DNA from: an uncultured Microbacterium sp.
Lineage (GTDB): Bacteria > Actinomycetota > Actinomycetes > Actinomycetales > Microbacteriaceae
Length of the DNA: 64,000 nucleotides
Direction of reading: 5' to 3'
NCBI RefSeq assembly: GCF_947488465.1
Contig: NZ_CANKZA010000003.1
Coordinates: forward strand, 124,001 to 188,000
Shown here: in pieces, positions 25,705 to 35,145 of the stretch
Position numbering within the stretch: position 1 is the first letter of the stretch
Layout of the letters: the number at the start of each line of letters is the position of its first letter
Made by a program: the position numbers and the translations under genes
The notes under the pieces: model-generated
What the model saw: only the letters and a program-made list of their open reading frames with translations
The model's database searches: none
Told to the model about the DNA's origin: nothing

Positions 25705-28298
25705 TAGTCGCGGCCGTCGCAGTTCTCGGCCTGATAGGCGATCGTGATCGACGCGTTCCGGCTGACGATGGTGCCGGTGGCCGGATCTGTGCCGGTCACG
25801 GTGGGAGCTGTCGCACTCTCGGATGCGGTGCACTGGAGCGTCGTGCTCCCGAAGCCCGCGCTTCGAAGCGCGCGCTCTGCTTCTTCGGGTGTGCCACTCA
25901 CGCCAGGGACCGCGACGCCCTCACCGTTGCTCGGACGGATCGTGACGGTGGTCCCGCCGGCGACGCGGCCGGCGCCCGGATCCTGCTGGATCACGGTGCC
26001 CGCCGACTCGACACCGTCCACTGCGTCACCGACGGCGACCGAGAAACCAGCCGTCTGAAGGGTCCGCGTGGCCTGATCGACGCTCATGCCGATGACCGAG
26101 GGGAGCGTGGTCAGGATTCTCTTGGTGAGGTTGGGATCCGGACCGGGGAACGCGTCGCCCCCGTAGATGTCGTTCGCGGCACCCTGCATCGCGGGCCAGA
26201 TGCCGTTGCGGATGCGGGAGAGTTGGTAGCCATTTTCGCGGGCCCTGTCCAGCTTCGCGTGGCCCTTGACGTTGCCGACCCAGACGACCGTGGCGACCTT
26301 CGAAGACGCGCCGTCCATCCACGTCTGCTCGTACTCGTGGATACCCGTCTTGCCGAACACGGGGACGCCATCGCCGATGCGCGCGCCGCTACCTGTGCCG
26401 CTCATGACACCCTCGAGCGTATAGGCCGCGGTCGCCGCCACGCCCTCGGACATGACGCGTTCACACGTCGTCTGCGGCGTGATGTCGTTGCCGTCTTTGT
26501 CGAGCGCCAGGTCGATCGACTTCGGCTGGCAGAGGATGCCGTTGGACGCGATCGCCGCGTAGGCCTCAGCCATGTCGAGCGGAGCGACGGCAGCGGAACC
26601 GAGCACGTCGTACGCCTGATTCGGCGAGAGGCCAGAGTCCTCGGGCACCGCGTCCAGCGGTGTGCCGTCGCTGCGCATGACGCCGAGCTTCATGGCGACC
26701 TGGTTCGTGCTGCAGACCGAGATCTTCTCCGCCATCGCGATGAAGCCGGAGTTGAGCGAGTCGCGGGTGAAGTTGTAGATCGTGCCGGTGTAGCCGCTGT
26801 TGTTCTCGAAGTTTCCGACGGCGCCGGCTTGACCGTTCGCGGTCTTCACCGTCTGCGTCTGCCCGTCACAGTTGATGACCTTCTTGGTGCCGACGCGACC
26901 GTTGATCACTTCATTGACCGAGTGGCCCTGCTCGAGCCAGTTGATCAGGCTGAACGTCTTGTAGGTCGAGCCGGCCGAGTGGCCGCCGCCGCCGTTCGCT
27001 TCGCGCACGTTGTAGTTGACCGGGGTCACCGTGCCGGTGTCGTCGCCGAGCGCGCTGTACGGCCTGTTCTGCACCATCGACAGGACGCGGCCCGTACCGA
27101 CCTCGACCTGCACGCCGGAGGCGCCGAGATCCATGTAGGAGACGGCGGCCGGAACGATCGAGATGGCGTCGATTGCGCTTTGCTGAAGCTGTTCGTTGAG
27201 GGTCGTATAGATCTTCATCCCGCCGCGGCGGAGGTTGGCGGTGCGTTGGTCTTTTGAGTCACCGAACGCCTCGTTGGTCTTGATCTGCGACACGACGTAC
27301 TCGCAGAAGAACTCGGCGCCGCTCGCGGTCTGGCACCCCTGAGGGCGAGGGCTGATGGCGGGAGTGATCGGCGTGGCCATGGCCTCGTCGTACTCTGCCT
27401 GTGAGATCTTGCCGTCGTCGAGCATGCGGCCGAGGACGTAATTGCGCCGGTCAAGAGTCAGTGTGTAGCCGTCGGCCGCGCTGTTGACGGCTTCGCCGGC
27501 GGAGTTCGTGGTCGTTCCGTCCGGCCGGTCGAGGCGGAACGTGTTGGGTTCCTGCACCATCCCGGCGATCGTCGCTGCCTGCGCGATCGTGAGGTTCGCC
27601 GCGTCGGTGCTGAAGTAGTACTGAGCCGCGGCGCCGATCCCATAGACCGTGCCGCCGAAGTTCGTGATGTTCAGGTAACCGAGGAGGATCTCGTCCTTGG
27701 AGTACTGCTTCTCCAGCTGGATCGCGTAGCGCATTTCCTGGAGCTTGCGCTGGTAGCCCTCAGAGCCTTTCGACACCGTCGTCGAGGTGAAGCACGCCTC
27801 GACCTGTTCGGTGCTCGTCGCCTCGGACTCGCAGTTCTGCTGCAGGACGTTCTTGACGTACTGCTGTGTGATCGAGGAACCACCGCGGTTCGAGCCGCTG
27901 GAGGCGTTGCCCACGAGAGCGCTGACCGTGCCGACGAGGTCGACACCGCCGTGCGTGTAGTAGTTCTTGTCTTCACTCGAGGTGATCGCATCGAACATGA
28001 CCGGGTTCACCTGATCCCAGTTCACCGGGATGCGGTTCTGGTCGTAGAACTGCGCCATCAGCACGTCGTTGCCGGCGCCGTCCTTGCGGTAGATCTCGGT
28101 CGGCAACATGAGCGGGTCGATCTGGAGGAAGCTCGGCATGTTGTCGAACGTGTCGAGCGCGCTCGTCGCGGCGTAGCCGGACACGGCGATCGCAGGAGTC
28201 ACGGTCGCGGTCACGAGGACGCCGGCGATCGCGCTCAGGCCGACCAGGCCGGCGAACCCGCCGAGCACACCGGTGCCCGTCCGTTTGAGTGTAGGCAT
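25704..28298 (-). CDS. ponA: Bifunctional class A penicillin-binding protein with PASTA domains
   Basis: Peptidoglycan glycosyltransferase/transpeptidase of 864 aa. A membrane anchor lies at about residues 12-40. The GT51 domain has catalytic Glu109 in SSEDKNYYTHGG and the GGSSITQQYVKN motif. The transpeptidase has nucleophile Ser444 in GSTYK, SLN, and KTG (FGKTGIHE). Two PASTA repeats end the protein (about residues 735-864) and would sense muropeptides. ATG 28298 is preferred; the open frame extends upstream but lacks signal-anchor logic. The metallophosphoesterase gene is coupled downstream. Confidence 0.95.
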   Translation of the reverse strand: MPTLKRTGTGVLGGFAGLVGLSAIAGVLVTATVTPAIAVSGYAATSALDTFDNMPSFLQIDPLMLPTEIYRKDGAGNDVLMAQFYDQNRIPVNWDQVNPVMFDAITSSEDKNYYTHGGVDLVGTVSALVGNASSGSNRGGSSITQQYVKNVLQQNCESEATSTEQVEACFTSTTVSKGSEGYQRKLQEMRYAIQLEKQYSKDEILLGYLNITNFGGTVYGIGAAAQYYFSTDAANLTIAQAATIAGMVQEPNTFRLDRPDGTTTNSAGEAVNSAADGYTLTLDRRNYVLGRMLDDGKISQAEYDEAMATPITPAISPRPQGCQTASGAEFFCEYVVSQIKTNEAFGDSKDQRTANLRRGGMKIYTTLNEQLQQSAIDAISIVPAAVSYMDLGASGVQVEVGTGRVLSMVQNRPYSALGDDTGTVTPVNYNVREANGGGGHSAGSTYKTFSLINWLEQGHSVNEVINGRVGTKKVINCDGQTQTVKTANGQAGAVGNFENNSGYTGTIYNFTRDSLNSGFIAMAEKISVCSTNQVAMKLGVMRSDGTPLDAVPEDSGLSPNQAYDVLGSAAVAPLDMAEAYAAIASNGILCQPKSIDLALDKDGNDITPQTTCERVMSEGVAATAAYTLEGVMSGTGSGARIGDGVPVFGKTGIHEYEQTWMDGASSKVATVVWVGNVKGHAKLDRARENGYQLSRIRNGIWPAMQGAANDIYGGDAFPGPDPNLTKRILTTLPSVIGMSVDQATRTLQTAGFSVAVGDAVDGVESAGTVIQQDPGAGRVAGGTTVTIRPSNGEGVAVPGVSGTPEEAERALRSAGFGSTTLQCTASESATAPTVTGTDPATGTIVSRNASITIAYQAENCDGRD

Positions 28299-28384
28299 AG
28301 GCTTGATCGTAGGGGAGATACCTGGGCGAACCCTTGGTAGGACCCGCCAGCCGCGCCTACGCGCCGTCACATCCGGGAGCCTCG

Positions 28385-28603
28385 ATGATCACGTGGGAAT
28401 ACCTCACTACGCCTCTTCTGATCCACAACACTGCCGCGATCCTCAACAACTGGGGCAAGCAGGGCTGGGAGCTGGTTCAGGTCGTGCCCGGACCCGAGGG
28501 CGGGCTGGTCGCCTACTTCAAGCGTCCGTCCGGCGGGGGAGCCGCCAACGCCGGACTCGGCGCCGCAGCGGTCGCCGCTCAGCAGTTCGAGGGGCAGGCG
28601 TGA
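28385..28603 (+). CDS. Small DUF4177-like protein
   Basis: A 72-aa protein with the pattern WEYLTTPLLIHNTAAILNNWGKQGWELVQVVPG, matching short proteins of the DUF4177 type, then a Gly/Ala-rich tail. ATG 28385 is chosen, since the upstream extension has no support. It overlaps the RidA gene by GTGA and is divergent from the PBP gene. Such pairs with RidA recur in actinobacteria, but I know of no defined role. Confidence 0.8.
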   Translation: MITWEYLTTPLLIHNTAAILNNWGKQGWELVQVVPGPEGGLVAYFKRPSGGGAANAGLGAAAVAAQQFEGQA

Positions 28604-29079
28604 GCGCCGCGGCATCCGTCTCGGCGCGTCTCGCCGAACGGGGCATCGAGCTGCCTCCGGTCGTTCCGCCGGTCGCGTCCTACATTCCGGCGAACGTCCA
28701 CGGTGACCTCGTCTACACGTCGGGGCAGCTGCCCATGGTTTCGGGCGCGCTCCCCGCGACCGGCAAGGTCGGCGACGGCCACGGGCTCGTCCCCGCCGCT
28801 GACGCGCAGGCCTACGCTCGCCAGAGTGCGCTCAACGCGATCGCTGCCGCCGCGGCCGCCGTAGGGGGCGTCGACCGCCTCACCCGCGTCATCAAGGTCG
28901 TCGGATTCGTCGCATCGGTGCCGGAGTTCACCGGCCAGCCTGGCGTCATCAACGGCGCCAGCGAACTCCTCGGAGAGGTCTTCGGCGACGCCGGACGCCA
29001 CGCCCGATCCGCCGTCGGCGTGCCGGTGCTGCCGCTGGACAGTCCCGTCGAGGTCGAGGTCATCTTCGCCTGGGAGTGA
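28600..29079 (+). CDS. RidA-family enamine/imine deaminase
   Basis: A 159-aa Rid/YjgF/UK114-type protein expected to form trimers that hydrolyse reactive enamines from PLP enzymes. It shows the YTSGQLPM strand near residue 42, the conserved Arg in the late ARSAVGVPVLPLDSPVEVEVIF segment, and a terminal EVEVIFAWE. It starts at a GTG overlapping the upstream stop. A stable hairpin at 29106-29137 lies downstream. Confidence 0.92.
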   Translation: MSAAASVSARLAERGIELPPVVPPVASYIPANVHGDLVYTSGQLPMVSGALPATGKVGDGHGLVPAADAQAYARQSALNAIAAAAAAVGGVDRLTRVIKVVGFVASVPEFTGQPGVINGASELLGEVFGDAGRHARSAVGVPVLPLDSPVEVEVIFAWE

Positions 29080-29105
29080 CCGCCAGCCGTCACTCCCCGC
29101 CAGCA

Positions 29106-29137
29106 GGCCCCGCCGAAGGGATCGTTGCGGCGGGGCC
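29106..29137. terminator. Bidirectional hairpin between ridA and the surface-protein gene
   Basis: A 10-bp perfect GC-rich inverted repeat (29106-29115 and 29128-29137, 12-nt loop) between two convergent genes, with only a short T-containing tail. It likely terminates transcription from both sides. Confidence 0.6.
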
Positions 29138-29151
29138 TTCCTGATGGTCGA

Positions 29152-31032
29152 TCAAGCGGGCGGCGTGTGGCGGCGGTTCAGCCGCGGCGTAAGGATGGCC
29201 AGGAGCCCGAGGGTGACGAGGCCCACGCCCCAGGCGAAGACCGGGCTGGGGCGGCTGCCCGTCGCGGCGAGCGCGCCGCGCTGCAGCGTGACGTCGGAGA
29301 CGAGGGTGATCCCGAGGTCGGCGTAGTTCAGGATCAGGTGGTGCGCGCCGTTCGGCACGCCGGACAGGTCGAACGCCCCCGACACGTTGCCGCGATTCCA
29401 CTGGACCGTGCCGATCGACACCGGCGTCGAGCGCATGTTGCCGATGATGCTCGACCGTGAGTCCTGCATCTTCTTGACGAGGCTCGTCGTCAGGTCGAAC
29501 GCCTCGTTGCGCTTGTCCGTCATCGACTGCAGGCGCAGCATGTCCATCTGCTGCGTGTTGCCGTGTGCGTCCATGGTCGACCGCAGGACGGAGATGAGTG
29601 CGTTCGCATCTGGCATGCCGGTCCCGGCCGACCGGTCGAGGAAGGCGTGCGTGACGCCGGCGGCGCGGACGGCGGTGGTGGCGGCGGCGAACGTGGCCGC
29701 GGTGGGCGACGCCACATAGGCTCGCACAGCGCCGAGGGCGGTGCTGGTCAGTGCGAGCGCGTTGTTGCGGTCTTGCACGCCCTGGATCTGGGCCTGCAGC
29801 TGAGCGTCGAGCAACGATGCACGGTTGGACTGGGCCGCCATCATCAGCGCCTCCAGGTCCACCGCGGCGAAGTCGGTGTGGTTGACGGTGAGACCGGCGA
29901 TCGGATCGGTCACGGGAGTGGTGGGCCGCTGGAACAGGGCGACGCTGGGCCCGACATGGACCGCCACGCCCAGCACCTGTCCGATGCTGTTGGTGACGCC
30001 GACCGTCCCGGTGGCGGACGTGGCGCGCAGGAGCGCGCTCAACTCGGCCTCGCTCATGCCGTCGAGGGCTGCCCCGAGGGTGTTTCCGCTGGGGAAGATG
30101 ACGGTTCCCGCGAGTCCCGGCGCCCGCGTCGGCGTCGGCGTCGGCGTCGTCGTCGGTATCGGCGTGGGGATCGGCGTCGTCGTCGGGGTCGGGGCCGGGG
30201 TCGTCGTCGGGGCCGGGGTCGCCGTCGGTGTCGGTGTCGCCGTCGGTGTCGGGGTGGGCGTGGGTGTCGGGGTGGGCGTGGGCGTGGGCGTGCCGCCCTC
30301 GGGCGCGAGTGCGAACAGCCGGTTCACCTCCACGGCGGTCGGCGATGTGGGGCCGGCGGGGAGTGCGAACGACGGGTTGGGATCGGGCTGGTCGTTCGCG
30401 AGGTCGTAGCCGGTCGGCGGCACGAGCGTCAGGCGGTAGTCCGCGGTCGCGCTCGTGGGGAGCGCGCCGCTCGTGAACGAGCCGTCGGCCGTGAGTGCGA
30501 GGCGCTGCACCTCCGTGCCGCCGCTCGAGACGATGAGGCCGGCCCCGCTGAGATCGGCCATCGGGACTCCGGCGGCGGTCACGGTGATCGCACCCGACAC
30601 GATGGCGTATGTACCGTGGAAGACGACCCCGACCGGCTCGCCGTGTTCCGGCACGAATTCGATCCGCACGTCGGTCGATGGGAGGTCGCCCGTCGCGCCG
30701 GGCCAGACGGCATCCGCGACATAGGCGGATTCTTCGCCGTCGACGACCATCGCCAGAGAGCCGTCCGCACCGGTCGTCCCGCTCGCGAGAGCGCTGTCGG
30801 GGACGTACGGATTCCGGACGACGACCTCAACGCCGGCAAGGCTCACAGGGCCGGACCCGTCGTCGATGCTGGTTGTTACCGTCACGGGATACCTGACGGG
30901 GGCATCGGCGTGAGCGGCGGGGGAGATGGTCGTGAGGGCCAGCCCGGTGGTGGCGATGACGGCGCCGAGGATTCGTGCGCGCCTCGCAGTCACGGAGGCG
31001 CGCAGGTCACGTGTGCGTGCAGAAGGATGCAT
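29152..31032 (-). CDS. Secreted cell-wall-anchored protein with Thr-Pro linker and LAATG sorting signal
   Basis: A 626-aa surface protein. The N-terminal signal peptide has a basic region and a hydrophobic core ending near SPAAHADA. About 210 aa of probable beta domains (YPVTVTTSIDDG…) are followed by a (Thr-Pro)n linker at residues ~246-304, then an Ala-rich helical region rich in Gln/Met. At the C-terminus LAATG (about residue 587) precedes a hydrophobic helix and the basic tail RLNRRHTPPA. LAxTG is the signal preferred by class E sortases, so covalent cell-wall attachment is inferred. It is divergent from a TetR regulator gene with a palindrome between. The adhesive or structural role is unknown. 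Confidence 0.8.
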   Translation of the reverse strand: MHPSARTRDLRASVTARRARILGAVIATTGLALTTISPAAHADAPVRYPVTVTTSIDDGSGPVSLAGVEVVVRNPYVPDSALASGTTGADGSLAMVVDGEESAYVADAVWPGATGDLPSTDVRIEFVPEHGEPVGVVFHGTYAIVSGAITVTAAGVPMADLSGAGLIVSSGGTEVQRLALTADGSFTSGALPTSATADYRLTLVPPTGYDLANDQPDPNPSFALPAGPTSPTAVEVNRLFALAPEGGTPTPTPTPTPTPTPTPTATPTPTATPAPTTTPAPTPTTTPIPTPIPTTTPTPTPTRAPGLAGTVIFPSGNTLGAALDGMSEAELSALLRATSATGTVGVTNSIGQVLGVAVHVGPSVALFQRPTTPVTDPIAGLTVNHTDFAAVDLEALMMAAQSNRASLLDAQLQAQIQGVQDRNNALALTSTALGAVRAYVASPTAATFAAATTAVRAAGVTHAFLDRSAGTGMPDANALISVLRSTMDAHGNTQQMDMLRLQSMTDKRNEAFDLTTSLVKKMQDSRSSIIGNMRSTPVSIGTVQWNRGNVSGAFDLSGVPNGAHHLILNYADLGITLVSDVTLQRGALAATGSRPSPVFAWGVGLVTLGLLAILTPRLNRRHTPPA

Positions 31033-31043
31033 GATCGTAAGTA

Positions 31044-31056
31044 TGGACTGTGTCCA
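31044..31056. promoter_or_regulatory. Candidate TetR operator and divergent promoter
   Basis: TGGAC-TGT-GTCCA is a perfect 5-bp-arm palindrome located 11 bp upstream of the surface-protein ATG and 80 bp upstream of the TetR gene. A TTGACG (31061-31066) with TAGGAT (31086-31091, 19-bp spacer) could be the promoter of the regulator gene. The link between palindrome and TetR protein is inferred from position. Confidence 0.45.
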
Positions 31057-31136
31057 AAACTTGACGCAACCCAAAATATCGGGCGTAGGATCGAACTCTC
31101 ATTCACACCACGCAGCGCCAGGCAGGAGCGGACGTC

Positions 31137-31751
31137 ATGGCCGAAGGACTGCGCGAACTCAAGCGCCGCGCCGCGCGCCGCGCGATGGAGAATGCCGCGG
31201 TGGATCTCGCCTACGACGAGGGTGTGCGAGCAGTAACGGTCGAGCGCGTCTGTGCCGCGGCGATGGTCTCCCGCAGCACCTTCTTCAACTACTTCACGTC
31301 CCTCGAGCAGGCCATCTTCGGAGCGGCCCTCGAATACGACCCTGCCCTGACCGACCGTATCCTCGCCCGCTATCCCGATGATCTGGTGGTGGCGGCGTCT
31401 GTCATCGTCATGGAGTCCGTCCGTGGGGCGGACGACGCAATGACCCGGCGTCGACTCGCGCTGTTCACACGGGAGCCGGGCACCACGAGCGCCGTGTCGT
31501 GGGCGAGCCACGAGAGCCGCGAGCGCCTCATCGCTGTGATCGCGGCATGGCTCGATGCGCATCCGGAGCGTGCGCGTCTGACGGACGCGGATCACGCGAC
31601 GGAGGCCCGCCTCACCGTTGCGTTCGCCATCGCGCTGGGTGACGAGGTGCAACGGGACGCGCGGGAGGTCGACGGCGATGTCCGCATCGACCCCGAGACC
31701 TTCCGGGCCGTGCGGCGCCGGATGGCGGCGATCAGTGCCGCGGCGGAGTGA
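31137..31751 (+). CDS. TetR-family transcriptional regulator
   Basis: A 204-aa protein with an N-terminal TetR helix-turn-helix (AYDEGVRAVTVERVCAAAMVSRSTFFNYFTSLEQAIFGA, about residues 23-63) and a divergent C-terminal ligand-binding domain. It starts at ATG 31137 after GCAGGAGCGG. It faces the divergent surface-protein gene and is convergent with acs; it probably represses the divergent gene and itself. The ligand is unknown. Confidence 0.9.
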   Translation: MAEGLRELKRRAARRAMENAAVDLAYDEGVRAVTVERVCAAAMVSRSTFFNYFTSLEQAIFGAALEYDPALTDRILARYPDDLVVAASVIVMESVRGADDAMTRRRLALFTREPGTTSAVSWASHESRERLIAVIAAWLDAHPERARLTDADHATEARLTVAFAIALGDEVQRDAREVDGDVRIDPETFRAVRRRMAAISAAAE

Positions 31752-31766
31752 GCGCCGCCATCCGGA

Positions 31767-33731
31767 TCACTTCACCTGCGCGGAGATCACGCTCATGACC
31801 ATCGTGTCGGCGAGCGTCGTCGTATCGCCGATCTCGCGCCCTTCGGCCACGTCGCGCAGCAAGCGGCGCATGATCTTGCCCGAGCGGGTCTTGGGAAGCT
31901 CGCCGACGATGTAGACATCGCGCGGGCGGGCGATCGGTCCGATCTGCTCGCCGACCCACTGGCGGAGCGTGCCGGCAAGGCCCTCGGGCGAATGCGCATC
32001 GAGATAGCTCTGCTTGATGATGACGAAGGCGACGACCGCCTGACCGGTCGTCTCGTCCGACGCGCCGACGACCGCGGCCTCGGCGACCGCCTCATTGCCG
32101 ACCAGAGCGGACTCGATCTCGGTCGTCGAGAGGCGGTGCCCCGAGACGTTCATCACGTCGTCCACGCGGCCGAGAAACCAGATGTCGCCGTCCTCGTCGA
32201 GGCGGGCTCCATCGCCGGCGAAGTAGAACCCCTGCGTCTCGAACTTCTCCCAGTACGTTTCTTTGAAGCGGTCGGGGTCACCCCAAATCCCGCGCAGCAT
32301 CGACGGCCAGGGCTCGGTGATCACGAGAAGCCCACCGTTGCCGTTCCCGACATGGTTTCCGTCGTCGTCCACGACGTCGATTGTGATTCCGGGCAGCGAC
32401 ACCTGCGCGCTTCCTGGCTTCGTCTCGGTGACGCCGGGGAGAGCGGAGACCATCATCGCGCCGGTCTCGGTCTGCCACCAGGTGTCGATGATCGGGGTCG
32501 AATCGCCGCCGATCACGTGGCGGTACCACATCCACGCCTCGGGGTTGATGGGCTCTCCGACCGAGCCGAGCAGGCGGATGGACGAGAGGTCGAACTGCTC
32601 CGGGATCTGACGCCCGAGCTTCATGAAGGAGCGGATGGCGGTCGGTGCGGTGTAGAGGATCGTGACGCCGTACTTCTGCACGATCTCCCACCAGCGGCCC
32701 GGATGCGGGGTATCCGGTGTGCCTTCGTAGAGCACCTGGGTCGTCCCGTTGGCGAGCGGGCCGTACACGACGTAGGAATGCCCGGTGATCCAGCCGATAT
32801 CGGCCGTGCACCAGAACACGTCGCTGGCGGGGTGGATGTCGTGCGCGACCTTGTGGGTGAACGCCGCCTGCGTGAGGTATCCCCCCGACGTGTGCAGAAT
32901 GCCCTTGGGCTTTCCGGTCGTCCCCGACGTGTAGAGGATGAAGAGCGGATTCTCAGCGGGGAAAGGTTGCGCGACATGCTCGCTGGATGCCGCCGGCACA
33001 GCGTCGTGCCACCAGATGTCGCGGTCGGCATCCCAAGACACCTCGTTGCCGGTCCGGCGCACGACCAGGACGTGCTCGACGCTTTCCTGGGGGCCCGCGC
33101 CACGGTCGCCGAGGGCGTGGTCGACGGCGGGCTTGAGCGGTGAGACCCGGCCCTTGCGATAGCCGCCGTCGGCGGTGATCACGAGCTTCGCACCGGCGTC
33201 GTCGAGGCGCGAACGCAGACTGTCGGCCGAGAAGCCGCCGAAGATGACGGAGTGGATGGCCCCGATTCGCGCGACGGCGAGCATCGCGGCGATCGCCTCG
33301 GGGATCATCGGGAGGTAGATGGCCACGCGGTCGCCGTGCCCGACCCCCAGGCCCTCGAGGACGTTCGCGACGCGCTTGACCTCATCGGTCAGCTCGGAAT
33401 AGGTGACCGCGCGAGAGTCGCCGGGTTCGCCTTCCCACAACAGGGCGACGCGATCGCCCAGCCCGGCCTCCACGTGGCGGTCCAGGCAGTTGTAGGCGAC
33501 GTTGAGCTCACCGTCGGCAAACCACTGCGCGAACGGAGGGTTCGACCAGTCGAGCGTCTGAGTGAACGGGGTGCTCCACTCCAACGCCCGCGCCTGCTCG
33601 GCCCAAAAGGCTTCTCGATCCGCTCCCGCCTGGGCGTAGAGGTCTGCCGATGCCACGGCATCCGCCGCGAACTTCGCGGACGGTGCGAATCTGCGGGACT
33701 CGTTCAGCAGGTGATCGATCTGGCTGCTCAT
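31767..33731 (-). CDS. acsA: Acetyl-CoA synthetase
   Basis: Activates acetate to acetyl-CoA through acetyl-AMP. The 654-aa protein is full length. It has the AMP-binding P-loop YTSGTTGKPKGILHTSGGY, the WWQTETG motif, the YFAGDGARLDEDGD hinge region, and the C-terminal PKTRSGKIMRRLLR with Lys619, the usual acetylation site that switches the enzyme off. It stands alone, divergent from the 6C RNA and pilus cluster. Confidence 0.97.
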   Translation of the reverse strand: MSSQIDHLLNESRRFAPSAKFAADAVASADLYAQAGADREAFWAEQARALEWSTPFTQTLDWSNPPFAQWFADGELNVAYNCLDRHVEAGLGDRVALLWEGEPGDSRAVTYSELTDEVKRVANVLEGLGVGHGDRVAIYLPMIPEAIAAMLAVARIGAIHSVIFGGFSADSLRSRLDDAGAKLVITADGGYRKGRVSPLKPAVDHALGDRGAGPQESVEHVLVVRRTGNEVSWDADRDIWWHDAVPAASSEHVAQPFPAENPLFILYTSGTTGKPKGILHTSGGYLTQAAFTHKVAHDIHPASDVFWCTADIGWITGHSYVVYGPLANGTTQVLYEGTPDTPHPGRWWEIVQKYGVTILYTAPTAIRSFMKLGRQIPEQFDLSSIRLLGSVGEPINPEAWMWYRHVIGGDSTPIIDTWWQTETGAMMVSALPGVTETKPGSAQVSLPGITIDVVDDDGNHVGNGNGGLLVITEPWPSMLRGIWGDPDRFKETYWEKFETQGFYFAGDGARLDEDGDIWFLGRVDDVMNVSGHRLSTTEIESALVGNEAVAEAAVVGASDETTGQAVVAFVIIKQSYLDAHSPEGLAGTLRQWVGEQIGPIARPRDVYIVGELPKTRSGKIMRRLLRDVAEGREIGDTTTLADTMVMSVISAQVK

Positions 33732-33896
33732 GGGCGCGCTCCTTTGCGGCGTGAACGGTGTGACGATGGGTCGAAGTTAGCGGCGTGGACCTGTGGTCAC
33801 TACCGCCGATAGTAGGTGTCCAGGGGTGAGAGATATATCGGGTCTGCACGGCCCGGTGCGTTTGGAGAGGTGCATTCCGCCCCGTATGCTCGGTCG

Positions 33897-34003
33897 CGGC
33901 CGAACATCGATTCTGGCATCGCAGCATCCCGATCACCCCCCCATTTCGGGATTCTGCGCGTGGCGGCATCCCATTCCCCCCGATGGGATGCCGCCACCTT
34001 TTT
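33897..34003 (+). ncRNA. 6C small RNA
   Basis: Two successive hairpins with C-run loops, the defining trait of the actinobacterial 6C RNA. Hairpin 1 is 33926-33932/33946-33952 with seven C in the loop. Hairpin 2 is 33961-33974/33983-33996 (14 bp) with six C in the loop, followed by five T, which also makes it a Rho-independent terminator. A promoter TTGGAG (33862-33867) and TATGCT (33885-33890), 17-bp spacer, gives the proposed 5' end. The location between acs and the tad pilus genes matches, from memory, the position of B11/6C in mycobacteria. 6C is thought to base-pair through its C-rich loops with G-rich mRNA sites. No protein gene lies in 33732-34101. Confidence 0.82.
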
Positions 34004-34101
34004 CGGGCATCGCCTCCTCCACAGACGCGGTTCCGGCGGATCTCTCCACCGATCGGGCTCGAGCCAGGATGGCGGGATCGCCACCGGCCTACCGTCGGGT
34101 C

Positions 34102-35145
34102 ATGGCCGACCCCTTCATCGTCAGACCGCGCCGCGCGCTCGCCCCCGAGGCGGTGCGCCGCGCGGGTGTGCCGGTTGATCAGGCGCCGCGGTCGCGAGCG
34201 GGGAGACCGCGGCACCTCCCGGAGCACCCCGCGCTGGATCCGCTGCGAGCGCTGCTTTCCGATCCTGACGTCACCGATGTTTTCATCAACGGGTCCGACG
34301 GACTCTTCGTCGATCGCGGCGCGGGTATCGAGCGTGTCGCCGGATGGACGCTCGGAGGCGACGAGGTGCGGGCACTGGCCGTGGATCTGATCGCCGTTGG
34401 CGGGAGGCACCTCGACGATGCGACACCGCTGGTCGATGTGCGCTGGGAGCACGGCGCGCGCGTGCACGCGGTGCTGGCTCCCGTCGCGTGCGCCGGGGCT
34501 GCCATCTCGATTCGGCTTCCTCAGGTCGATCTGCCCGATCTCGACGATCTCGGACGGCGCGGGATGTTCGACGCCGGCACCGGCGCCCGGCTGGAGGGGT
34601 TCATCGCCGCGCGCGCCAACCTCTTGATCACCGGCGCGACCGGCACCGGGAAGACGACGCTGCTCGCCGCACTCCTCGGACGGGTTCCTGCGACCGAGCG
34701 CATCGTGACGATCGAAGACGTGGCCGAGCTCCGCCTGCACCACCCCCATCACGTGCGTCTCGAAGCGCGCCAGGCCAATCTCGAGGGCGCCGGTGGCGTG
34801 CCGCTCGCGCGCCTCGTGCGCGAAGCGCTGCGCATGCGCCCCGACCGACTGATCGTGGGAGAGTGCCGTGGTGAGGAGGTACGCGAACTCCTCACCGCGC
34901 TCAACACCGGCCATGACGGCGGGGCCGGCACCGTGCATGCGAGCGGCATCCGCGACATCCCGAGCCGCCTCGAGGCCCTCGGAGCGCTCGCCGGAATGGA
35001 CGACCACGCGGTGGCACGGCAGGTGGTCAGCGCCATCGGGGCGATCGTGCACGTCGGGCGCGATGGCGCCGGCCGACGTCAGGTGCTCGGTCTCGCTCGT
35101 CCCGTACTACGCGAGGGCCGGCTCGACGTCGAGGAGGAGACGTGA
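34102..35145 (+). CDS. tadA: TadA-type secretion ATPase (Flp pilus assembly)
   Basis: Cytoplasmic hexameric ATPase of the type II/IV secretion superfamily that powers Flp/tad pilus assembly. The 347-aa protein has Walker A TGATGTGKTTLLA near residue 176, the Asp box TIEDVAELRLHH, Walker B RLIVGECRGEEV and the His box GTVHASG. ATG 34102 is chosen over the longer open frame, which runs back through the 6C RNA. The GTG of the next gene overlaps its stop. The CpaE/Ssd-like gene often found ahead of it in actinobacteria is not present here. Confidence 0.9.
   Translation: MADPFIVRPRRALAPEAVRRAGVPVDQAPRSRAGRPRHLPEHPALDPLRALLSDPDVTDVFINGSDGLFVDRGAGIERVAGWTLGGDEVRALAVDLIAVGGRHLDDATPLVDVRWEHGARVHAVLAPVACAGAAISIRLPQVDLPDLDDLGRRGMFDAGTGARLEGFIAARANLLITGATGTGKTTLLAALLGRVPATERIVTIEDVAELRLHHPHHVRLEARQANLEGAGGVPLARLVREALRMRPDRLIVGECRGEEVRELLTALNTGHDGGAGTVHASGIRDIPSRLEALGALAGMDDHAVARQVVSAIGAIVHVGRDGAGRRQVLGLARPVLREGRLDVEEET

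Noticed and set aside
30121..30296. Dense GGTGTCGG-type repeats
   Set aside because: Explained by the Thr-Pro codon repeats of the surface-protein linker.
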